A DNA stretch of 64,000 nt, from contig NZ_MDDV01000019.1 in assembly GCF_001854885.1 (NCBI RefSeq), positions 1-64,000 of the forward strand, given 5' to 3'. Source of the DNA: Ensifer sp. LCM 4579 (GTDB lineage: Bacteria; Pseudomonadota; Alphaproteobacteria; Rhizobiales; Rhizobiaceae). Below the pieces are notes generated by a model. That model searched no databases. It was not told where the DNA came from and worked only from the letters and a program-made list of their open reading frames with translations. Positions 43,474 to 52,901 of the stretch are shown here, one piece after another. Numbering within the stretch: the first letter of the stretch is position 1; each line of letters begins with the position of its first letter. Made by a program: the position numbers and the translations under genes.

Positions 43474-45753
43474 CTAATCGACGAACACGCGAACGGTGGC
43501 CGCGCGCCCCAACGCATCGATCACGGTCAGCGTCGAATAGCCGCCGCCGTCCGGGCTCCACTGGCTCACTCTCCGCCGCGTGATCTCCGGCAGCGGCCGG
43601 CCATTCGCGAGCCAGCGGAAGGGCGCACGGCCGCCCTGCAGCTTCAGCGTAAGAGGCATGATCGCTTTGCCGGCCCTGGCGCCGAGCTCCACCCGCGCGC
43701 CCTCCGGCGGGAAGACAATCGTCGGCGCCGCTTCCCGGATCGATGACTGAGGCAGTCCGCTTGCCGTCGTCGAGAAACGCCGCTGGCCGACCGGCAGCTC
43801 GGTCTGAGAGATGCGAAGGGCGCCGGCCGGCGCGTCCGGCAATGGGGTCAGGGGAATGCCGGCTTTGGCGAAGGCCGCAAACAGGATCGGCGCCGCCGCA
43901 CCATAACCGGTCAGCCCGGGCACGGCGCCATTGTCGGGTCGGCCGACCCAAACACCGAGCACGTAACGGCCGTCGAAGCCGATGGACCAGGCATCGCGAT
44001 AGCCATAGCTGGTGCCCGTCTTGTAGGCGATACCCCGTTGACGATTGCCGGCCGGCGGCAGCACGCCGGAGAGAATGTCGGCGACATGCCAGGCGGCGAC
44101 GTTGGACAGCAGCGGCTCGCCGCCGATCAGGCCTGCCTTGCCCTCGACGCCGTCGCCGAGGCGAACAGGCCAGCCGCGATTGGCTAGTCCCGCATAGAGT
44201 TGGACGAGATCGCGAAGCGTGATGCCGGCGCCGCCGAGGCCGATGGCGAGCCCCGGCGCTTCGTTTGGCGGAACGGCGAGGCGCACCTCCGCCCTGCGGA
44301 AGCGCACCATCAGCCGCGCGGGGCCGATGGCGTCAAGCAGCCGGATTGCCGGCACGTTGAGGGAGAGCTGCAGCGCCTGGCGAATGCTGACATCGCCCTG
44401 ATAGCTCATGTCGAAATTGCGCGGCCGATAGCCGAAGAAGTCCGCCGGCCGGTCCTCGATGATCGTCTCCTGGGCGATCAGCCCCTCTTCGAAGGCAAGC
44501 CCGTAGATGAAAGGCTTCAAGGTCGAGCCGGGCGAGCGTATGATCCGCGACATGTCTATCCAGCCGGAGCGACTGGCGTCGAAATAATCGGCCGAACCCA
44601 CTTCGCCGACGATCTCACCGGTTCGGATATCGGCCATCACCATTGCGACCGAGACCTTCGGGCCCAGTCTCGCTGCTCCGTCGCGCGCCACGCTTTCGAG
44701 ACCCCGCTGGATGTCGCGGCGAAGCGTCGTGTGATGCCGAAGCGCCTTCGGTTCCTTTCGGAGCGCCGCTTCGGCCAGATGCGCCGCATAGGCCGGAAGC
44801 TGGAGGCGGCGGTTTGGAATGGGCGCCATCGCGGCGCGCTCGGCCTCGCCTTCGCCAAGGACCTTGGCAACGGCCATGCGGGTCAGAACCCGTTGGCGAG
44901 CCGCTTCCGCGGCCGCGACGTTGCGGTCCGGCCGGCGTTTTTCCGGAAGCTGGGGCAGGGCGACGAGGAGTGCCGATTCGGCGACCGAAAGCCGGCGCGG
45001 CTCCTTGCCGAACCAGGCGAGGCTCGCCGCGCGCACGCCTTCGAGATTGCCGCCATAGGGCGCATGGGTGAGATAGAGATCGAGGATTTCATCCTTGCCG
45101 AGCCGCCGCTCGATCTGGATTGCACGGGCGATCTGCCTGAGCTTCGCTGCAAGCGTGCGGCTCTCGCGTGGTTCGATCAACCGCGCCACCTGCATGGAAA
45201 GCGTCGACGCGCCGGATACGATCCGGCCGTTCGTTAAGAATTGCAGCGCCGCCCGCCCGAGCGCCAGGAGGTCGACGCCGTGGTGTTCGCGAAAACGCTG
45301 GTCCTCATAGGCGATCAGCATCTGGATAAAACGCGGATCGACGTCCTCGACGGTGGTCTTCAGCCGCCAGAGGCCGTCCTCGGTGGCGAAGGCGCGCAGC
45401 AGATGGCCGTCTCTGTCGAGGACCTCGCGTGAATACACTTGCGCATTTTGGAGAGGCGGCGGAAAGGCCCTGTCCGCCCAAGCGAGGGCGAGGGCTGCAA
45501 GCGCGGTGATGACAAGGCCGATCGGCAAGGCGATCAGGATGACCGTTGCAAAGCGCCGGGATCCGCTATTGCCGAGTTCGGCGATACCCCCCTCTGCCCT
45601 GCCCGTCCTCCGCAGCAGCTGCGCTGCAGCTCCGGAGGGTGGACCGGGCAGGGCAGAGGGGGGTGATGCGGAGGCACCGCCTTCACTGATCACCCCCAGC
45701 CGCTTGAGCAACCGCCTTGGCACGCCAATAAAGAGCTTTCGCCGAAAGGACAT
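43474..45753 (-). CDS. pbpC: Penicillin-binding protein 1C
   Basis: A 759-residue bifunctional class A PBP of the 1C type. One membrane anchor at about residues 68-92; a glycosyltransferase 51 domain with the catalytic Glu in YEDQRFREHHGVD (about 150); a transpeptidase domain with STLK (Ser about 410), SLN (about 464) and KTGTSYG (about 575); and a C-terminal BiPBP-type extension (about 690-759). The cytoplasmic tail holds about 27 residues encoded by a palindromic repeat (45587-45663). It starts nine bases after the alpha-2-macroglobulin gene, the same pairing as yfhM-pbpC in E. coli. Confidence 0.93.
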   Translation of the reverse strand: MSFRRKLFIGVPRRLLKRLGVISEGGASASPPSALPGPPSGAAAQLLRRTGRAEGGIAELGNSGSRRFATVILIALPIGLVITALAALALAWADRAFPPPLQNAQVYSREVLDRDGHLLRAFATEDGLWRLKTTVEDVDPRFIQMLIAYEDQRFREHHGVDLLALGRAALQFLTNGRIVSGASTLSMQVARLIEPRESRTLAAKLRQIARAIQIERRLGKDEILDLYLTHAPYGGNLEGVRAASLAWFGKEPRRLSVAESALLVALPQLPEKRRPDRNVAAAEAARQRVLTRMAVAKVLGEGEAERAAMAPIPNRRLQLPAYAAHLAEAALRKEPKALRHHTTLRRDIQRGLESVARDGAARLGPKVSVAMVMADIRTGEIVGEVGSADYFDASRSGWIDMSRIIRSPGSTLKPFIYGLAFEEGLIAQETIIEDRPADFFGYRPRNFDMSYQGDVSIRQALQLSLNVPAIRLLDAIGPARLMVRFRRAEVRLAVPPNEAPGLAIGLGGAGITLRDLVQLYAGLANRGWPVRLGDGVEGKAGLIGGEPLLSNVAAWHVADILSGVLPPAGNRQRGIAYKTGTSYGYRDAWSIGFDGRYVLGVWVGRPDNGAVPGLTGYGAAAPILFAAFAKAGIPLTPLPDAPAGALRISQTELPVGQRRFSTTASGLPQSSIREAAPTIVFPPEGARVELGARAGKAIMPLTLKLQGGRAPFRWLANGRPLPEITRRRVSQWSPDGGGYSTLTVIDALGRAATVRVFVD
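45587..45663. repeat. 77-bp palindromic element inside the pbpC coding region
   Basis: Perfect 19-bp inverted repeats at 45587-45605 and 45645-45663 flank a partly palindromic 39-bp centre (CCTCCG...CGGAGG). The core matches the intergenic repeat at 39622-39661. It is read through in frame and gives a low-complexity stretch (PPSALPGPPSGAAAQLL) at about residues 31-57 of PbpC. Confidence 0.8.
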
Positions 45754-45762
45754 CACACGTAC

Positions 45763-48700
45763 CTACCGGGCTGCCAATACCTCCATGCGACCGGTCGCCG
45801 TGCGCGCCGAGAATTGCGGCCGGTACATGTCCTCGACGCTTGCGGCGGGGTGATCATAGACACCGGGTGTCACGGCGCGTACGACATACGCAAGCGTGAT
45901 TTCCCGGTTGTCACCGGCCGCGCGATCGAAGGCCGCGACGAAGCGGTCGCTGCGGAACTCGGTATGGGCGGCTTCCACATCGCCGATCCACTCGAAATTC
46001 GAAAGCTGTGCGCTGTCGACGAGGCTCGGATTGTCGATCTCGAACCCGGCCGGCAGCAGATCGGTGATCAGCACGCGCGACGGCCAGGCATTGCTCTCGG
46101 TGACTTTGAGCACGACCACGTAGCGCTCGTTCTGCCGCGCCTCGCTGGCATTCGCCTCCGCCCCGTCGAGCGTGTAATAGGTTCGCTCGATGGAGAAACC
46201 GTCGCCGCCCGCCGAAAGCGGTTGGGCGGGGGCCGCCACGGTCGTCACCACGGCGGAAACGGCATCGGATCCCTTGTTCCGGATCACCACCGGATGGGTC
46301 ATCAGGGCATCGCCGCCGATGCGGGCGGCGTAGCTGCCCGAGCGTTCGGCGCCATTCACCTCCAGCCGCATGCGCTCGTCGCCGCCCTCGATGGCGCGCG
46401 CGGCGAGCAGCATCCAGGTCTGCTCCTGCGTGCTGGTATATTTCGCCTCTTGCCATTTTCTGGCGACGATCCTCGAAAGCTCGGGAATGATCGGCGGGAC
46501 CGGCCGGCTTTCAGCCGCAAGCGCCAGCACCGCGGCATCGTCGCGCAATGAGGAGCCGTAGTCGGAGCGGGCGAGGCTGACATTGATGAGGCCCGTCGAC
46601 ATGTTGACGGCCGCCGCGAAGATGTCCTGCGAGCGCTGGGCATCGCCATAGAGTGCAAGCGCCGCGGCGATATGGGCCTTGGCAAGCGGTGTCGGGAAGT
46701 CGTTCAGCATCGTCTCGGCGTAGTAGCGCAGGTCGCTGATCGCCGCCTTGCGGTTGCGCGCAAGCACATAGAGGGCATAGGCGATCTCGTTGCCACGCTC
46801 CTGGACATTGGTCTCGTAGCTCAAGGCGTTCTGCAGGTTTTCCAGCGCCTGAACCATCGCCTGCTCCGGGACTTCGTATTTCTGCTCGCGCGCGCGGGTC
46901 AGGAAGTCGGTGACATAGGCGTCGAGCCACAGGTCGCCGTAACCCGGGCCCCAGAGCCCGAAGCTCCCCGAAGAGGACTGATAGGACAACACGCGGTATA
47001 TTGCTTCCTGAACGCGCTTGCCCACGCCTTCATCCTCGGCGAGGCCGGACTGTCTCGAAAGCTCGCTCAAATAGAGAAGCGGCAGGGCGCGGCTCGTCGT
47101 CTGCTCGGCGCAGCCATAAGGGTAGCGGTCGAGCGTCATCAGAAGCGCGGGAATGTCGAAAGCAGCCGAGCGGGTTACATTGAGGCTGACGGAGGCGCCC
47201 TGAAGCACGCTGTCTGCAAGCAGCTGATCGTCTATGGTCAAGCTGCTGCCGGCGGCGATCGACACCACCTGCCGCCGGGTGACGGGCAACGCGGCCGGGC
47301 GAACCGGAACATTCAGAACCTGTTCGAGCGATTGGCCTGCAGCGTCCTTGAGCGTCACCGTGACCAGGCCGTCGCCCGGATATTGGCCCTCGATCGGCAG
47401 GGTGAGGGTGGATCGGCCTCCGGCATCGAGCCGGAGGGTGTCGGCTGCCATCTGCTCGACGGTGAGCGGTCCGTTCGTCGCCACCTGCAACTGGTAGTCG
47501 CCGGCCGGTCCGTCCGTATTGGCGATGTCGAGCCTCAATTCCCCCCGGTCTCCGGGTGCGAGGAATTTCGGCAGGCTGGCGGTCACGACCACCGGATCGC
47601 GGATCACCACGTCCTTTGACGCGTGCCCGACGCCGGCCTTCGTCCAGGCGACGGCCATGACACGCGCCGTACCGTTGAACTGCGGAATGTCGAAGCGGAT
47701 GTCTGCCCTGCCATCCGCATCGAGCTTCACCGGGCCGGAGAAGAAGGCGACGAGCTTTTCAGTGGGCGGACTCCCCTGCAGCGCCATTTGTCCGCCGTCG
47801 CCGCCGGTGCGCAGCCGTCCGGTCGCGCCAAGCGATCCGTCGATGAGGCGGCCATAGAAATCCCGTATTTCGAGACCGAGCCGCCGCTGGCCGAAATACC
47901 AGCCGTCGGGATCGGGCGCCTCGTAGCGGGTGAGATTGAGAATGCCGACGTCGACGGCGGCGACCGTGACATAGGCGTCTTCCCCGGCACCGGCGCCTTC
48001 GACCTTGACGCCGATATCGAGCGGCCGGCGCGGCATCGCCTTCTCGGGCGTGTCAAGGCTGACCGCGAGCTTGCGCCCGGCCGGATCGACGGCAACCCAC
48101 TTGATGCCGATCGCGCGCATCGGCATCCGGCTTTCCTGGGCATCGCCCGGGCGGTAGAGGGTCGCGGTGACATAGGCGCCCGCACCCCATTCGGCGGTGA
48201 CCGGCAGTTCCACCTCGCCGCCCGCCTCGGCAATCGTCGCCGTCTTCGTCGCGATCAGCCTTTCCGTGCCGACGGTTACCAGCAGTTCGCCGGCGAAGCG
48301 TGGCGAGACCTTGAGCTTTGCGGTCTCGCCAATCGCGTAATTCTCCTTGTCGAGGGCGATCTCGAGTCCGTCAGGGGTCTCGGTCGAGGTGGCCTCGACA
48401 TACCAGCCGGCGTCGAACTCGACGCTTGAAGCGGGTCCACCGACGGCTGCCGTTTCGATCTCGAGCCTGTAACGGCCCCAGCCGACCGGCACGGAGATAT
48501 CGCCGCCGTTCTCGGTCACGTCGAGCGTGCCGTTCGCCACCTGTCTGGTGGAGATGATCGGCTCGTATTTCCAGGCGGTGCCCTCGCGATACCATTGATA
48601 ATTCCGCTCGACGCTGATCAGCTTCCAGAGGAGGCCAGGCATTGCGATCTTGGCGCCATCCGGACCAACCGCGATCACATGAAATTTGCCGACCGAATTT

Positions 48701-51216
48701 TCGGCGAGGTCACCGGTAAATTCCGGCTTGATGCCGATCATCGCGCCCTCCGGCTTCACCGGAAGCGTGAGCGAGCGCTCGACGGCCCGTCCGCCGCCCT
48801 CGCGCATGCGCAGCGACACCTTGGCGTTCAGCAACTGGGTCGTCGCGGGCACATCGCCGAGATCGACGTCGAAGACGGCCCTCCCATCCGCGTCGAGCGG
48901 TTCGAGACCCTCGAGCGGCAGGCGCGCTTCCTCGCCCGCTTCCTCATCGGCGAAGCCGAAGAAATATCCCTTGAAGGCCTCGCTTTCCCGCGTCGGCTTG
49001 ACCGATACCTCGCCCTCGAGCGTGAGGCCCGCGGCCGGCGCGCCGTAAAGGAACCGGCCCTGGACGGCGACCTCTATGGACGTTCCGAGTTCGATCTCCC
49101 GGGCGTCGCTCGTCAGGTCGAATTCGGTCCGGTCCGGCACGAAATCGTCGACGAGGAACTGCTTCTCGCCGATCGCCGAGCCCTTGGGATCGGTGAAGAT
49201 CTGCATGGTCCAGGTGCCGCGCATCGCGTTTTCGGTGAGCGGCAGGTCGAGCGTGTGGCCTCCAAGCTTGCCGCCATTGCTGACCAGTCGCCGGTCCTCG
49301 ACCCCATCGGGCCGCAGGAAGACGAAGGTGAGCGGCAGATTCTCGATCGCCTGGGAATCGACGTCGCGCGCAAGCGCTGCGGCATGCACCGTCTCGCCGG
49401 CGCGATAGATGCCCCGTTCGGTCCAGGCGAATATGTCGATCGCCCCCGGTGCCGGCCTGCCGGTGACGCCGCGGTCTGACAGATCGAAGCCGGCGCGCGT
49501 CATGTCCAGGAAGACATAGTCGCCATCATCATTGCGTGCGGTAATGACGGCCGGCGTCATGCTGGCGGTGCCGCGGATCAGTCCGGCGTCGAAGGCAGCG
49601 CGCCCATCCGTGTCGGTGATGGCGGTTCCGAGCACCTCGTTGTTCTTAGCGATGAGCTGCAGTTCGACGCCGGCCATCGGCTTGGCGCTGGCCAGCGAAC
49701 GGACGAAGACCGAGAGCCCATCGGTGCCGGCAAAGGTGGAGACGCCGATGTCGGAGACGATGAACCATTGCGTGGCGCGGGCATCCCAATCCTGGGTGAG
49801 GCCGGTGGCGGAGACTGCGGTGAGCACATAGACGCCCGGCTTGCGTTCGGGCAGCACCTCGTCGACCGGGAAGCTCGTCACCACTTCCTTGTTGAGGTCG
49901 CTCGCGACGTCGATGCTGCCCTGCCAGACGAGTTCGCCATTGTCGGCCTCGATGCGCTCTGCGCTATAGCCGTCGAGCTGGGTGAGGAATTGAGAGCTTG
50001 CAAGCAGTGACGCGATGCTTCGGTCGCCGACGCGGTAGAGCTTGAGATTGGCGCTTTCCGTATTCACCGACACGATCGGAATGCCGCGCCGCGCGGTCGA
50101 CGGCAGCACGAAGCTGTCGCCGGTAAAACGCACCATCGGTGCCCGGTCCTTCACATAGATGTCGAGCGTCACCGGGGCTTCGATGATCTCGTCGACGGCG
50201 GAGGGCAGGCCGGTGCGGAGCGCGAGCTTATAGCGCTGGCCATGCGCCAGACCTTCGACGCAAATCTCGCTGCCCTTGGCCTCGACCGCCTTCGGCGCGG
50301 TGCCGTCGAGCGTCACGAACGAGGCATAATCCGGGCCGTTCTTCAACAGCTGTTCGGAAAATTGAACGCAGGCGCGCGGGCTGGCGCTGTCCGCGTCGAT
50401 GGTGTGGCCGGTGACCCGGAAACCCTGCCTTGCCCTGAGATCGAGATAGGCGGTCTCGACGGTCTTCGCCTGCACGAGCTCGAGGCTCGCCTTGTAGGCG
50501 CTGAGCGCGGCGCGATAGTTCTGCAGGTTCTCGAGCGCCTGGGCGAGGATCGCGAGTGCATCCGCGCGGCTTTCCGTCGTGCGCGTTAGCTGGTAACCGT
50601 TGAGCGCGGCGAGCGCCGCCTCACTTGCCAGATCCATACCGCCGGTGAAGCGGTTCGCGGCGCGGGCCGTTTCGAGCCACAGTTGAGCATCGTCCGGGCT
50701 GATCGCCAGGGCGCCGCGAAAAGCCTTGAGAGCGCTCGCAAAGTTGCCCGCTGTCAACTCGTTGCGCGCCGTTTCGATCAGGGCGTTGACGCCAAAACCG
50801 AGCTGATCGTCGGTTAAGGCAAGGCCCGATTTGACCTCGCGCGCTTGCTGAAAGAGGTCGTCGGAGACGAAGGAAAGACGTGGCGCGGCGCCGATATCAG
50901 GCTCGCCGCTCGCGGTCTCCGTGACTTTGCCGGCGATCGCACCCTTGAATGTGTTCAACTGATTGAAGTCGGATTTGAGGAAGCACCACTTCACCTTGGG
51001 ATTGTAGGTGAAGGCGCGGCAGGATCGGTCGGCGAGGCAGGCGCTCTGGCATTCGTCGAGAGAGACGTTCTGCTCGGTGCGCAGGTCGAAGCCGAAATAG
51101 TCGGCATCGTCGGCGATTTCGACCTTGCGCTCCGTTTCAGCCGCCGCCGCAGGCGTTGCAAGCGAGACAAGCGCAAGAAGAAGAGTGGAAAGGCCGAGAA
51201 ACGCGCGCACAGACAT
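45763..51216 (-). CDS. Bacterial alpha-2-macroglobulin (YfhM-like) with N-terminal PAN/Apple-like module
   Basis: An 1817-residue periplasmic protease trap. A signal peptide ends at about residue 25 (ATPAAAA) without a lipobox. A Cys-rich PAN/Apple-like module lies at about 45-85 (SLDECQSACLADRSCRAFTY). A TPR-like region (about 150-260) and the macroglobulin domains follow. The thioester motif is intact as YPYGCAEQTT near residue 1370. It should entrap foreign proteases in the periplasm while PbpC repairs the wall. The ATG at 51216 is chosen (GGGAGGAC upstream, signal peptide). Typical lipoprotein YfhM is shorter, about 1650 residues. Confidence 0.92.
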   Translation of the reverse strand: MSVRAFLGLSTLLLALVSLATPAAAAETERKVEIADDADYFGFDLRTEQNVSLDECQSACLADRSCRAFTYNPKVKWCFLKSDFNQLNTFKGAIAGKVTETASGEPDIGAAPRLSFVSDDLFQQAREVKSGLALTDDQLGFGVNALIETARNELTAGNFASALKAFRGALAISPDDAQLWLETARAANRFTGGMDLASEAALAALNGYQLTRTTESRADALAILAQALENLQNYRAALSAYKASLELVQAKTVETAYLDLRARQGFRVTGHTIDADSASPRACVQFSEQLLKNGPDYASFVTLDGTAPKAVEAKGSEICVEGLAHGQRYKLALRTGLPSAVDEIIEAPVTLDIYVKDRAPMVRFTGDSFVLPSTARRGIPIVSVNTESANLKLYRVGDRSIASLLASSQFLTQLDGYSAERIEADNGELVWQGSIDVASDLNKEVVTSFPVDEVLPERKPGVYVLTAVSATGLTQDWDARATQWFIVSDIGVSTFAGTDGLSVFVRSLASAKPMAGVELQLIAKNNEVLGTAITDTDGRAAFDAGLIRGTASMTPAVITARNDDGDYVFLDMTRAGFDLSDRGVTGRPAPGAIDIFAWTERGIYRAGETVHAAALARDVDSQAIENLPLTFVFLRPDGVEDRRLVSNGGKLGGHTLDLPLTENAMRGTWTMQIFTDPKGSAIGEKQFLVDDFVPDRTEFDLTSDAREIELGTSIEVAVQGRFLYGAPAAGLTLEGEVSVKPTRESEAFKGYFFGFADEEAGEEARLPLEGLEPLDADGRAVFDVDLGDVPATTQLLNAKVSLRMREGGGRAVERSLTLPVKPEGAMIGIKPEFTGDLAENSVGKFHVIAVGPDGAKIAMPGLLWKLISVERNYQWYREGTAWKYEPIISTRQVANGTLDVTENGGDISVPVGWGRYRLEIETAAVGGPASSVEFDAGWYVEATSTETPDGLEIALDKENYAIGETAKLKVSPRFAGELLVTVGTERLIATKTATIAEAGGEVELPVTAEWGAGAYVTATLYRPGDAQESRMPMRAIGIKWVAVDPAGRKLAVSLDTPEKAMPRRPLDIGVKVEGAGAGEDAYVTVAAVDVGILNLTRYEAPDPDGWYFGQRRLGLEIRDFYGRLIDGSLGATGRLRTGGDGGQMALQGSPPTEKLVAFFSGPVKLDADGRADIRFDIPQFNGTARVMAVAWTKAGVGHASKDVVIRDPVVVTASLPKFLAPGDRGELRLDIANTDGPAGDYQLQVATNGPLTVEQMAADTLRLDAGGRSTLTLPIEGQYPGDGLVTVTLKDAAGQSLEQVLNVPVRPAALPVTRRQVVSIAAGSSLTIDDQLLADSVLQGASVSLNVTRSAAFDIPALLMTLDRYPYGCAEQTTSRALPLLYLSELSRQSGLAEDEGVGKRVQEAIYRVLSYQSSSGSFGLWGPGYGDLWLDAYVTDFLTRAREQKYEVPEQAMVQALENLQNALSYETNVQERGNEIAYALYVLARNRKAAISDLRYYAETMLNDFPTPLAKAHIAAALALYGDAQRSQDIFAAAVNMSTGLINVSLARSDYGSSLRDDAAVLALAAESRPVPPIIPELSRIVARKWQEAKYTSTQEQTWMLLAARAIEGGDERMRLEVNGAERSGSYAARIGGDALMTHPVVIRNKGSDAVSAVVTTVAAPAQPLSAGGDGFSIERTYYTLDGAEANASEARQNERYVVVLKVTESNAWPSRVLITDLLPAGFEIDNPSLVDSAQLSNFEWIGDVEAAHTEFRSDRFVAAFDRAAGDNREITLAYVVRAVTPGVYDHPAASVEDMYRPQFSARTATGRMEVLAAR

Positions 51217-51335
51217 GATGTCCTCCCAAGGCTGCCCGCTTCGAGTGAGCATCACTCTTCCAATCTTCCCCAAGCCTTGTCAACCGAGCATTAAGCAATC
51301 TGGATGTTGCAACCATAGGCAAGCGTCGGCGAGGT

Positions 51336-52073
51336 TCAGGAGCCGGTCGGTGCAAAACCGCGCATGGCGCCGGTATAGAGTTTGGGAAGCGGCGTGGCAT
51401 AGGAACTGCGCTTGCTGGTTTTGAGCCCTTGCGCGACCAGTGCTTCCGCCTGCTTGACCGCCGCCGCCACGCCGTCGATAACCGGCACGCCATAGTCCCG
51501 CTGGAGGGAGCGGGCGAGATCAGCCATGCCGGCGCAGCCGAGCACGATTGCCTCGGCGCCGTCTTCCTCGAGCGCGCGCTCGATCTGGCGCTTGAGCTTC
51601 TGGAGTGCGCCGGAGGCCTCGTCTTCGAGTTCCAGCACAGGGATATCGGCGGCGCGAACCTTCGCCCGGCCGACCATGCCGTAGTGGCGGATGAGGTTTT
51701 CGATCAATGTGCGGGACCGTTCGAGCGTGGTGACGACGGTGAAGCGCTGCGCGAGCAGCGCCGCGGTGATCACCGCGGACTCGCAAAGCCCGAGGACCGG
51801 AATATCGGCAAGCGCGCGCGCTGCATCGAGCCCCGTATCGTCGAAGCAGGCGATGATCGCGGCCTGCGCCCCTGCGGCTTCGCCCTCGCGGATCTCCGTG
51901 AGGAGGCCGGGCACGGCAATCGCCCCGTCATAGTGCCCCTCGATCGAGGCCGGCCCGCTCTTGGATGTGGCGGCGATGATTTCGGTGCCGTGGCCGGCGA
52001 CTGCCCGTGCGGCCAATGCTGCCTTCTCGCTCATCGAGGCGGTGGTGTTCGGATTGACGATCAGGATGCGCAT
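51336..52073 (-). CDS. Asp/Glu/hydantoin racemase family protein
   Basis: A 245-residue two-cysteine racemase: MRILIVNPNTTASMSEKAAL at the N-terminus, catalytic Cys in IIACFDDTGLDAAR (about 76) and in VLGCAGMADL (about 181). The family racemises 5-substituted hydantoins, allantoin, aspartate or glutamate without cofactor. It is the last gene of an ABC transporter operon, five bases after a permease, so it probably acts on the transported compound, perhaps a hydantoin or ureide. No hydantoinase is adjacent. Confidence 0.85.
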   Translation of the reverse strand: MRILIVNPNTTASMSEKAALAARAVAGHGTEIIAATSKSGPASIEGHYDGAIAVPGLLTEIREGEAAGAQAAIIACFDDTGLDAARALADIPVLGLCESAVITAALLAQRFTVVTTLERSRTLIENLIRHYGMVGRAKVRAADIPVLELEDEASGALQKLKRQIERALEEDGAEAIVLGCAGMADLARSLQRDYGVPVIDGVAAAVKQAEALVAQGLKTSKRSSYATPLPKLYTGAMRGFAPTGS

Positions 52074-52078
52074 GGATG

Positions 52079-52900
52079 TCAGCTTGGCTTTGCCTGCCGG
52101 CGCCGCAGCAAAAGGATGACGGCAACCGTCAGGAGGATAACGGTGAAGGAGAAGAGCGTCGTGACCGTGCCGAGCGCATAGAGCACCGGCGTCGTCACAT
52201 TGGTGGTCATGGCGTAGATTTCGAGCGGCAGGGTATTGTAGGTGCCGGACGTCATCAGGGTGCGGGCGAATTCGTCATAGGAGAGGGTGAAACCGAAGAG
52301 GCCGACGCCGACCAGACTCGGTGCGATCATCGGCAGCACCACGTGGCGGAAGGTCTGCCAGGGCGTGGCGCCCAGATCGCGCGCGGCCTCCTCATAGGCC
52401 GGCGAGAAGCGGTTGAAGACGGCGAACATGATCAGCACGCCGAAAGGCAGCGTCCAGGTCAGGTGCGCACCGAAGCCGGACGAATACCAGGCGGGTTTGA
52501 GCCCGAACTGCTGGAAGACGACGCCGATGCCGAGCGAGATGATGATCGAGGGTACGACGAGGCTTGCGACCGTCAGGTAGAAGAGAGCGGTGGAGCCGCG
52601 AAACCGGTTTCGAAAAGCGAGGCCCGCGAGCAATGCGACAACGACATTAGCGACCATGACCATGAGCCCGAGCGCGAAGGATCGGCGGAACGAGGCACCG
52701 AAGTCACCGACCGCCTGCTTCTCGAAAAGATTGTAGAACCAGTGCAGCGAAACCCCGTTCAGCGGAAAGGTGAGGCCGCCATCCGGTCCCTGGAAGGAGA
52801 GGATGACGATGGCCGACAGCGGGCCGTAGAGGAACAGGACGAACAGCGCGAAGAAGATCGCGAGAATATAGAATTCCTTGGTGCGGGTTTCACGGTTCAT
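52079..52900 (-). CDS. ABC transporter permease, spermidine/putrescine type (PotC-like)
   Basis: A 273-residue inner-membrane permease with six helices and the EAA loop (YEEAARDLGATPWQTFRHVV followed by LPMIAPSL). It pairs with the permease encoded immediately upstream (one-base gap). AAGGAAC precedes the ATG. Confidence 0.9.
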   Translation of the reverse strand: MNRETRTKEFYILAIFFALFVLFLYGPLSAIVILSFQGPDGGLTFPLNGVSLHWFYNLFEKQAVGDFGASFRRSFALGLMVMVANVVVALLAGLAFRNRFRGSTALFYLTVASLVVPSIIISLGIGVVFQQFGLKPAWYSSGFGAHLTWTLPFGVLIMFAVFNRFSPAYEEAARDLGATPWQTFRHVVLPMIAPSLVGVGLFGFTLSYDEFARTLMTSGTYNTLPLEIYAMTTNVTTPVLYALGTVTTLFSFTVILLTVAVILLLRRRQAKPS

Positions 52901-52901
52901 C

